A stretch of DNA of 9,858 nt from an uncultured Syntrophobacteraceae bacterium (GTDB taxonomy: Bacteria; Desulfobacterota; Syntrophobacteria; Syntrophobacterales; Syntrophobacteraceae), in NCBI GenBank assembly GCA_937889795.1, contig CALBZH010000079.1:1-9858 (forward strand), read 5' to 3'. Each line of letters begins with the position of its first letter. The stretch's first letter is position 1. Position numbers and translations under genes: made by a program. This document shows, piece by piece, positions 1-5,201 of the stretch. The notes below the pieces were generated by a model. The model worked only from the letters and a program-made list of their open reading frames with translations, searched no databases and had not been told where the DNA came from.

Positions 1-374
1 CGGGGCTCCTTGCCGAGCTGGGGCTCACCCATCTTGCCAAGAGCCGGGCGGATCGATTGTCCGGAGGAGAGCGTCGTCGAGTGGAGATCACGCGGGCTCT
101 GGTTACGAGCCCGAGCTTCATCTTGCTGGATGAGCCGTTTGCCGGGATTGATCCCATCGCCGTCCTCGATATCCAGGGGCTGATTCGCTCGCTCAAGGAA
201 AAAGGAATCGGCGTGCTCATATCGGACCACAATGTGCGGGAGACCCTCAAAGTGTGTGACTGGGCGTACATCATGCACGAGGGCAGAATCCTCGAACAGG
301 GAGATCCGGTCACCATCTCTCAGAGTGATCTCGCACGCAGAACTTATCTTGGTGACCAATTCAGCTTGTCCTAG
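1..374 (+). CDS. lptB: LPS export ABC transporter ATP-binding protein LptB, 3' part
   Basis: This is the C-terminal half (about 124 codons, reading from base 3) of an ABC ATPase; the family is about 240 residues long, so the start lies upstream of the window. Visible motifs are the ABC signature LSGGERRRVE (codons from base 57), Walker B plus D-loop ILLDEPFAGIDP, and the switch histidine in LISDHNVRET. The ending CDWAYIMHEGRILEQGDP is typical of LptB. LptB powers extraction of lipopolysaccharide from the inner membrane with LptF/LptG, for delivery along the LptC-LptA-LptD bridge. Its position 16 bases upstream of rpoN is the classic proteobacterial arrangement and separates it from branched-chain amino acid ABC ATPases, which have a similar sequence. 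The TAG stop is at 372-374. The Walker A half cannot be seen. Confidence 0.93.
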   Translation, partial: GLLAELGLTHLAKSRADRLSGGERRRVEITRALVTSPSFILLDEPFAGIDPIAVLDIQGLIRSLKEKGIGVLISDHNVRETLKVCDWAYIMHEGRILEQGDPVTISQSDLARRTYLGDQFSLS

Positions 375-390
375 GCGGTAGGATTGGATT

Positions 391-1836
391 ATGGCAGCAC
401 TCGAGCTCAAACAACAGCTGAAGCTCAGCCAGCAGCTGATCATGACACCGCAGCTGCAGCAGGCCATCAAGCTCCTGCAACTGTCCCGGCTAGAGCTTCT
501 CGAGACCATCAATCAAGAGTTGGAGACCAACCCGGTCCTGGAGGAAGGTCAGGAGGACTCTCACGAGCAGGACGACGTGTTGAACGCGGATGGTGCCGCT
601 GAGGATGCCTACGGTGAGGTGGAGGTCGTCGAGCGGGTTCGAGAGGATTTCGACTGGGAGTCGTATCTCGACGAATACAGCTCGGGGACGCCCGTTCTGA
701 TGGAGAGCGAGTCGAGCAAGGAATGGCCTTCCTATGACCACAAGCTCACGCTTCCCACGACCCTCGAAGACCATCTTGCCTGGCAGCTCCGATTTTCAGA
801 CATGACCGATGCCGAAAAGGAAATCGGGGTTCTCATTATCGGAAACCTTAATATTGACGGTTACCTGGACGCCACCATCGAAGAGATCGCGGAGATGGCC
901 GGAGTGACACCGGAGGCCGTTGAGGCCGTTCTTGCCAAAATCCAGCTCTTCGAGCCCATCGGGGTTGCGGCGCGCAATCTCCAGGAGTGTTTGATGGTCC
1001 AGGCGCGCAACCTTGAGCCTCCGTGCGAGCTGCTGGTCGAAATCATCGACAAGGGCCTCCAGTTTCTGGAGAGCAAGAACTATCCCGCCCTGGTGAGGAG
1101 CCTGAAGAAACCCCAGGATGAAGTGCGCGAGGCGGTGGAGATGCTCCTGCACCTGAATCCCAGGCCTGGCAGGGCCTACACCGAGGAAAACGTCGAATAT
1201 GTCAGCCCGGACCTTTATGTGCTGAAAGTCGACGGAGAGTATGTGATTGTCCTTAACGAAGACGGGATGCCTAAGCTTCGAGTGAGCTCCTATTATAAAG
1301 AGGCTTTAAGCCCGGATGCAATTATCCCAGCTGACGCCAAGGACTATATTCATAACAAATTGCGTTCGGCTGCATGGTTAATTAAGAGCATTCATCAACG
1401 CCAACGAACACTATATAAAGTTGCGCAAAGTATAGTTAAGCTGCAGTCAGATTTTTTTGAAAAGGGAGTTGCTTATCTAAAACCAATGGTGCTTCGGGAT
1501 GTTGCCGAAGATGTTGGTATGCATGAATCTACCATAAGCCGGGTTACCGCTAATAAGTACATGCACACGACTCACGGCATTTTTGAGTTGAAATATTTCT
1601 TCAACAGCTCCATAAACAGCGTCATGGGGGAGGCAGTTGCCTCTGAAAGTGTCAAGGAGCGGATCCGGCAGCTGATCAAAGAGGAGGATGGGTCGAAGCC
1701 CTACAGCGATCAGGACATCGTCGAGCTTCTCGAGCGGGAAAACATCAGCATTGCCCGAAGGACCGTGGCCAAGTATAGGGAGCTATTGGGGATTCTGCCT
1801 TCGAACAAGCGAAAGCGGACTTTTTGGAATGGATAG
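391..1836 (+). CDS. rpoN: RNA polymerase sigma-54 factor RpoN
   Basis: A full-length sigma-54 (481 residues; the family is usually about 450-500). Region I (about residues 1-50) is Gln/Leu-rich, with LKQQLKLSQQLIMTPQLQQ, the part that contacts bacterial enhancer-binding proteins. An acidic linker follows (about 50-95), then the core-polymerase-binding domain. The helix-turn-helix lies near residues 368-391 (LRDVAEDVGMHESTISRV), and the RpoN box ARRTVAKYRE is at 455-464 near the C-terminus and reads the -24 promoter element. The start ATG follows lptB by 16 bases, with a modest Shine-Dalgarno at 379-383. RpoN directs transcription of nitrogen, motility and other activator-dependent genes. Codons for about residues 301-410 are strikingly AT-rich compared with the rest of the gene (see the separate entry), yet the frame and the motifs are intact, so the protein should work. 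Confidence 0.98.
   Translation: MAALELKQQLKLSQQLIMTPQLQQAIKLLQLSRLELLETINQELETNPVLEEGQEDSHEQDDVLNADGAAEDAYGEVEVVERVREDFDWESYLDEYSSGTPVLMESESSKEWPSYDHKLTLPTTLEDHLAWQLRFSDMTDAEKEIGVLIIGNLNIDGYLDATIEEIAEMAGVTPEAVEAVLAKIQLFEPIGVAARNLQECLMVQARNLEPPCELLVEIIDKGLQFLESKNYPALVRSLKKPQDEVREAVEMLLHLNPRPGRAYTEENVEYVSPDLYVLKVDGEYVIVLNEDGMPKLRVSSYYKEALSPDAIIPADAKDYIHNKLRSAAWLIKSIHQRQRTLYKVAQSIVKLQSDFFEKGVAYLKPMVLRDVAEDVGMHESTISRVTANKYMHTTHGIFELKYFFNSSINSVMGEAVASESVKERIRQLIKEEDGSKPYSDQDIVELLERENISIARRTVAKYRELLGILPSNKRKRTFWNG
1291..1620 (+). other. AT-rich compositional island inside rpoN
   Basis: Hand counting gives 122 G+C in the 300 bases 1321-1620 (about 41%). Flanking rpoN windows 1021-1080, 1621-1680 and 1681-1740 give 34/60, 34/60 and 36/60 (57-60%). 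Codon choice changes too: TTA and CTA Leu, ATA Ile, and TAT, AAA, CAT and GTT codons cluster here, while the flanks prefer CTG/CTC, ATC, AAG and GTC. The right edge is sharp (about 1620); the left edge is less so (1201-1260 is 48%, and the clear change begins near 1291). The tract encodes the end of the core-binding region and the helix-turn-helix. It may be a recombination tract from an AT-richer relative or a chimeric assembly of a conserved stretch. The composition is seen directly; the cause is inference. Confidence 0.8.
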
Positions 1837-1908
1837 CGCGAACGACCCCGTTGACTGTTCAAACGCAATCGGAAACTCGAATCAAAGGCGTGGAGGAGGA
1901 AGAGAGTC

Positions 1909-2451
1909 ATGCTCATCAATGTCACCTTCAGACACATCGAGCCGTCGGCACCTCTCAGGGAGTATGCCGAGGAAAAGATATCACGGGTGAAGAAGTACAT
2001 CGAGGAGCCCATCGAGGCGCATGTGGTGTTGAAAGTCGAAAAATTCCGTCATATTGCGGAAGTAACGATTGATGCCAACGGCCTGCGGCTGAACGGCACG
2101 GAAGAAACGGAAGACATGTACTCGTCCATCGATATGGTGGCCGATACCATCGAGGCTCAGGTCCGGAAGAACAAAGACAAGTTCCGTCGGCGCAAATCGG
2201 GGTCTTCGCTCAAGGAAATGGCGGGCCTGGCTGACTCGACGGCGGTCCCCTTCGAGGAGGAGGACCAGGAGCGTCGTGTGATTCGAACCGAGCAGATCAA
2301 CGCCAAGCCCATGGATGTGGACGAGGCAGCGATGCAGCTCAGCCGCTCCAATGGGGAATTCCTGGTCTTCACGAACCGCGTGACCAACCGTGTCAACGTT
2401 CTGTACCGTCGAAAGGACGGGCATTACGGACTCATCGAAACGGTGGGATAG
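1909..2451 (+). CDS. hpf: Ribosome hibernation promoting factor, long form
   Basis: A 180-residue protein of the HPF/YfiA family. Residues 1 to about 100 form the S30AE ribosome-binding domain (MLINVTFRHIEPSAPLREYA, then a basic helix VRKNKDKFRRRK). A Glu/Asp-rich linker follows, then a C-terminal dimerisation domain (about 123-180) with FLVFTNRVTNRVNVLYRRKD and GLIETVG. That second domain marks the long form, which in other bacteria joins two 70S ribosomes into inactive 100S dimers during starvation. The start is fixed by a strong Shine-Dalgarno GGAGGAGGA at 1892-1900, eight bases before ATG. The 72-base gap after rpoN has a TTGACT at 1851-1856 but no matching -10, so read-through from rpoN is the simpler expectation. 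A hairpin with a T tract lies downstream at 2611-2650. Confidence 0.96.
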   Translation: MLINVTFRHIEPSAPLREYAEEKISRVKKYIEEPIEAHVVLKVEKFRHIAEVTIDANGLRLNGTEETEDMYSSIDMVADTIEAQVRKNKDKFRRRKSGSSLKEMAGLADSTAVPFEEEDQERRVIRTEQINAKPMDVDEAAMQLSRSNGEFLVFTNRVTNRVNVLYRRKDGHYGLIETVG

Positions 2452-2610
2452 GAGAGCCGCGCGGTATGCGCCGCCATAAATAGTTGGGAGGCTTCTGGCG
2501 ATACGTCCTTCCCTTCGTGAAGCGGGCTGCTCCCGTGCCATTGGGCAGACGCGCTGCGCTCGGTCAGATGATACCGTCGGGATGGATTGCCGGCAGCAAG
2601 GCTCAATCAT

Positions 2611-2650
2611 GAGGACCCAGGGGGTCTCCCCTCCCTGGGTACTCGTTTTT
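2611..2650 (+). terminator. Candidate intrinsic terminator between hpf and ptsN
   Basis: ACCCAGGG (2615-2622) pairs perfectly with CCCTGGGT (2633-2640). The stem can grow inward by G2623-T2632 and G2624-C2631, leaving a six-base loop TCTCCC. It can also grow outward by GAG/CTC (2611-2613 with 2642-2644) across one G-A mismatch. GTTTTT follows at once (2645-2650). A GC-rich stem with an immediate T tract is the standard intrinsic-terminator form, though the tract is only five T. The hairpin lies 160 bases after the hpf stop and 77 bases before the ptsN start, so it probably ends the lptB-rpoN-hpf transcript. It could instead act as a partial attenuator. The rest of the gap 2452-2726 shows no gene and no convincing -35/-10 pair. 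Confidence 0.62.
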
Positions 2651-2716
2651 GCTGAGAAAACAGGATATTTTGGTCGTCTTCCGACTGGCCCTGGTGACGG
2701 CGGCGGACGAACCCGA

Positions 2717-2723
2717 TGAGGGA
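2717..2723 (+). promoter_or_regulatory. Shine-Dalgarno site that sets the ptsN start
   Basis: TGAGGGA ends three bases before the ATG at 2727. The frame is open upstream to a TTG at 2649, but that would add 26 residues not typical of PtsN, has no ribosome-binding site, and would begin inside the T tract of the terminator candidate. The start at 2727 gives a protein of ordinary family length. Confidence 0.7.
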
Positions 2724-2726
2724 TCC

Positions 2727-3188
2727 ATGAAAATCCTCGATATACTGGATAAGCAGGCGATCGTTCCGGAACTGAAAGGAAGCACCAAGAAGCAGATCCT
2801 TGAGGAGCTTATCGATGCACTCCTGGAGCAGAAGCCGCAGCTCGATCGTGAACGACTGATGAGGGTCCTTCTGGATCGGGAGCGGCTCGGGAGCACGGGA
2901 ATCGGTGACGGAATTGCCATTCCGCACGGCAAGCTGAAGGACCTCGATCAGCTGGCGCTGTCTTTCGGGAAGTCGTCGCGTGGGGTCGACTTCGAGTCCA
3001 TGGATGGCAAGCCCGTCCATCTGTTCTTTCTTCTGGTGGCACCGGAAAGCTGTGCCGGTGTGCATCTGCGTGCCCTGGCGAAGATCGCGCGGCTCCTCAA
3101 AAACGGTGCTGTGCGGAAGAAGCTGGGCACGGTGACGAGCCGGGATGAGGTTTACAGCGTCATTCAGGAAGAAGACGAAGATTTTTAG
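2727..3188 (+). CDS. ptsN: Nitrogen-PTS EIIA component PtsN (EIIA-Ntr)
   Basis: A 153-residue protein, matching the usual PtsN length, beginning MKILDILDKQAIVPELKG. It is a fructose/mannitol-type EIIA domain. The phosphorylation site is His67 in GIGDGIAIPHGK, and the downstream HLFFLLVAPESCAGVHLRAL stretch is typical. In characterised proteobacteria EIIA-Ntr is phosphorylated by the EI-Ntr/NPr chain and acts as a regulator, for instance of potassium transport and kinase activity, rather than moving sugar. Location next to rpoN is the hallmark of this family. It precedes rapZ by 11 bases, so the two are probably co-transcribed. A terminator candidate upstream suggests either a separate promoter not recognisable by eye, or partial read-through. 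No EI or NPr gene lies in the window. Confidence 0.96.
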   Translation: MKILDILDKQAIVPELKGSTKKQILEELIDALLEQKPQLDRERLMRVLLDRERLGSTGIGDGIAIPHGKLKDLDQLALSFGKSSRGVDFESMDGKPVHLFFLLVAPESCAGVHLRALAKIARLLKNGAVRKKLGTVTSRDEVYSVIQEEDEDF

Positions 3189-3199
3189 ATCAGGACAGG

Positions 3200-4084
3200 A
3201 TGGCGCTCCGCATGCAAAACAGTGTGCACGTCGTGGTCGTTAGCGGGCTTTCAGGATCGGGTAAAAGCACCGCCATCAAAGCCTTTGAGGACATCGGCTA
3301 TTTTTGTATCGACAATCTGCCGGTGCCGTTGCTTCCGGACCTCCTCCGACTGTGCCAGAACGACATGCCTGACATCCAGCGCATCGCGCTCGGCATCGAC
3401 ATTCGGGAGCGGCGCTTTCTCAAGGACTATGTGACAATCTTCCAGTCCCTGGAGTCGGCTGGGTATCGCTTTGAGATCATTTTTCTGGAAGCTCCCACGG
3501 ATATTCTGCAACGCCGTTACAGCCAGACGCGACGCCTTCACCCCATCGCAACCGCGGATTCGGCGCTTGTGCAGGCCATTCACGAGGAGCGCGAACAGCT
3601 GGCGGCCTTGAGACAGCGGGCGACCCGGATCGTGGATACGGGCGCGTTTTCGGTTCACCAGCTGAAAGCGTTCATCATGCGCAGCTACTCAGGGCTTTCA
3701 GAGAATGAGCAGCTGAGCATCCAGGTGCTTTCTTTCGGCTTCAAGTACGGGCTGCCGCTGGAGGCGGATCTGGTCATGGATGTGCGTTTCCTGCCTAACC
3801 CCTACTTTGTCGAAGCTCTGAAGGATATGGACGGGTGCTCGGACCAAGTTCGCGATTGGGTCTTGCAGTGGCCATTGGCGCAAGAGTTCATCACACGGTA
3901 CGGTGATCTTCTGTTGAGCATGCTGCCGTGTTACATCGAAGAGGGGAAACGCTACCTGACCATCGCCATCGGCTGCACGGGAGGGAAGCATCGGTCGGTG
4001 GTTCTGGCCAATCGAATCGCTGACATTCTGGATCAGAATCACTTTTTCGTGAACGTGTTCCACCGGGACATCCATCTCGAATGA
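3200..4084 (+). CDS. rapZ: RNase adapter / P-loop nucleotide-binding protein RapZ (YvcJ family)
   Basis: A full-length RapZ/YvcJ protein of 294 residues. The N-terminal P-loop domain carries Walker A GLSGSGKS at residues 16-23, followed by FEDIGYFCIDNLPVPLLP and FLEAPTDILQRRYSQTRRLHP, both characteristic of the family. The C-terminal domain contains SFGFKYGLPLEADLVMDVRF, LPNPYF and GCTGGKHRSV (258-267). In Escherichia coli this half binds glucosamine-6-phosphate and the sRNAs GlmY/GlmZ, and RapZ guides RNase E to GlmZ to control glmS. Those sRNAs are not known here, so the target in this organism is unknown. The start ATG at 3200 has AGGACAGG directly upstream; an ATG four codons later (3212) is a possible alternative. 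Spacing to ptsN (11 bases) and to the next EIIA gene (16 bases) supports one operon. Confidence 0.95.
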   Translation: MALRMQNSVHVVVVSGLSGSGKSTAIKAFEDIGYFCIDNLPVPLLPDLLRLCQNDMPDIQRIALGIDIRERRFLKDYVTIFQSLESAGYRFEIIFLEAPTDILQRRYSQTRRLHPIATADSALVQAIHEEREQLAALRQRATRIVDTGAFSVHQLKAFIMRSYSGLSENEQLSIQVLSFGFKYGLPLEADLVMDVRFLPNPYFVEALKDMDGCSDQVRDWVLQWPLAQEFITRYGDLLLSMLPCYIEEGKRYLTIAIGCTGGKHRSVVLANRIADILDQNHFFVNVFHRDIHLE

Positions 4085-4100
4085 TGGTGAAGGACCGTTG

Positions 4101-4544
4101 ATGTCTGATGGAGACGCCAAAGATCTGATTGGCATCATAGCTGTTTCGCATTGCCATCTCGCTGAGGAGCTGCTCAGGGTCGCGGAGCTGATCGTGGGGA
4201 AGCTTCCTGCGTGCAAAGCGGTTTGCTTCTCGGGCCAAGCCGAGGTGGAAGACATGATGCAGAGCCTCCGGGAGGCAATCAAGGAAGTGGATCGAGGCAA
4301 GGGCGTCCTGATTCTGACGGATCTGTTCGGAGGCACCCCCGCCAACATCAGTCTTTCTTTTCTCAGCCCACGAGTTGAGGTCGTATGCGGGATGAATCTG
4401 CCAATGCTCATCAAGCTGGCTAGCTGCCGGGCTGGCTATTCCCTGAGTGAAACCGCAACACTCGTCAAGGAATACGGGCAACGACATATCTCGCTGGCCA
4501 GCGAGGTGCTTTCCCGTTCCGCAGCCGGCGAAAGACCCCAGTAG
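4101..4544 (+). CDS. PTS mannose-family EIIA domain protein
   Basis: A stand-alone EIIA of the mannose family (147 residues). The N-terminal strand and active site read IGIIAVSHCHLAEELL, with His17 aligning to the phosphorylated His10 of E. coli ManX (GTHGWAAEQLL). The conserved KGVLILTDLFGGTPANIS loop follows, then GMNLPMLIKL. No EIIB domain is attached and no EIIC/EIID permease genes are nearby, so a regulatory role is more likely than sugar uptake. The residue after the active His is Cys instead of the usual Gly, leaving a His-Cys-His cluster. ATG at 4101 is preferred over an adjacent in-frame TTG (4098) because GAAGGA (4089-4094) lies six bases upstream. In many related genomes this gene is followed by EIIB, HPr and EI; here rimI follows. 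Confidence 0.92.
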   Translation: MSDGDAKDLIGIIAVSHCHLAEELLRVAELIVGKLPACKAVCFSGQAEVEDMMQSLREAIKEVDRGKGVLILTDLFGGTPANISLSFLSPRVEVVCGMNLPMLIKLASCRAGYSLSETATLVKEYGQRHISLASEVLSRSAAGERPQ

Positions 4545-4576
4545 GCTCCCGAGCGTTTGAATTCGGCTGCCCGAGC
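4544..4576 (+). repeat. Short near-direct repeat between the EIIA gene and rimI
   Basis: GGCTCCCGAGC (4544-4554) recurs as GGCTGCCCGAGC (4565-4576), differing by one inserted base, about 21-22 bases apart. The first copy begins on the last base of the EIIA stop codon. It could be a binding site for a dimeric regulator or a replication-slippage remnant; nothing else supports either. The rest of the 68-base gap to rimI shows no clear promoter. Confidence 0.4.
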
Positions 4577-4612
4577 CCCTGTCTGCCTCACAAACGATAA
4601 CTTGATCTCAAA

Positions 4613-5155
4613 ATGATCGAAATCACTCCGATGGCCCAAGAGGATGTGGACGCTGTGGCTCAGCTGGAGCGCCGCTCCCATTTGGAGCCCTGGTCGGAAG
4701 AGGCATTCCGATGTGAATTGGTGAAGGATTGCGCCTTCGCCTGCGTTGCCCGTGAGCGAGCAGAGGAAGGGAGCGCTCCCGCGGAGCCGCCCACCTCTGA
4801 TCGGGGTGCGGGCAACGAGTCCGGTCGTTTGGAGAAACGCATTGTCGGTTACATTTGCTTTTGGGTATTGTTGGATGAAGTTCATATTTTGAACGTCACG
4901 GTCGAGGAAAGCCATCGCGGCAGGGGCATTGGTCGGGCCTTGCTCTTGCATGCGCTGAATCTGGGCTGGCGGCTGGGGGGACGAACCGCCCTGCTGGAGG
5001 TGAGATCGGGAAACGCGGCGGCCCGGGCACTCTACCGACTGGTCGGCTTCACACGGGTGGGGGAGCGGCCCAACTACTACGGTGTGGTAAAGGAAGCCGC
5101 GATTGTGATGGAGCTGCGGATGGACGACGCGTGGCGGCGGACCTGGCTTGATTGA
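4613..5155 (+). CDS. rimI: Ribosomal protein S18 alanine N-acetyltransferase RimI-like (GNAT)
   Basis: A GNAT-fold acetyltransferase of 180 residues. The beginning (ITPMAQEDVDAVAQLERRS then PWSEEAF) and the acetyl-CoA motif VTVEESHRGRGIGRALL match RimI. So do LLEVRSGNAAARALYRLVGF and the ending RPNYYGVVKEAAIVMEL. RimI acetylates the N-terminal alanine of ribosomal protein S18 in E. coli; related enzymes act on other N-termini, so the substrate is inferred. The family is usually about 150-160 residues. The extra length comes from an insertion at about residues 46-76, between the FACVAR strand and IVGYICFWVLLDEVHIL, where the beta2-beta3 turn should be. That insertion is rich in Ala, Glu, Pro, Ser and Gly and coincides with palindromic DNA. 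The ATG at 4613 has no good Shine-Dalgarno, so translation may be weak or the start uncertain. Confidence 0.88.
   Translation: MIEITPMAQEDVDAVAQLERRSHLEPWSEEAFRCELVKDCAFACVARERAEEGSAPAEPPTSDRGAGNESGRLEKRIVGYICFWVLLDEVHILNVTVEESHRGRGIGRALLLHALNLGWRLGGRTALLEVRSGNAAARALYRLVGFTRVGERPNYYGVVKEAAIVMELRMDDAWRRTWLD
4761..4799 (+). repeat. Nested palindrome cluster inside the rimI insertion
   Basis: Within 39 bases there is a perfect 12-base palindrome GGGAGCGCTCCC (4769-4780). It is followed directly by the inverted repeat GCGG-AG-CCGC (4781-4790), and both are enclosed by CAGAGG (4761-4766) and its complement CCTCTG (4794-4799). Folded, this would be a closing stem with two short arms. It encodes residues about 50-63 of RimI, exactly in the segment absent from typical RimI proteins. 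This resembles in-frame palindromic elements known from other bacteria, but identity with any family is not claimed. Confidence 0.55.
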
Positions 5156-5201
5156 CAAAACGAAGACGAAGACTGACCCCTGACTGCTGAAGAGAGACCT
5201 C

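Noticed and set aside
1851..1879. TTGACT as a sigma-70 -35 box upstream of hpf
   Set aside because: No acceptable -10 element is found 16-18 bases downstream.
2664..2669. GATATT as a -10 element for ptsN
   Set aside because: It matches four of six positions, but no -35 sequence exists at 16-18 bases upstream.
2649..2726. A 26-codon upstream extension of ptsN from a TTG start
   Set aside because: There is no ribosome-binding site, the sequence is not PtsN-like, and it starts inside the terminator T tract. ATG 2727 has a Shine-Dalgarno and gives the normal family length.
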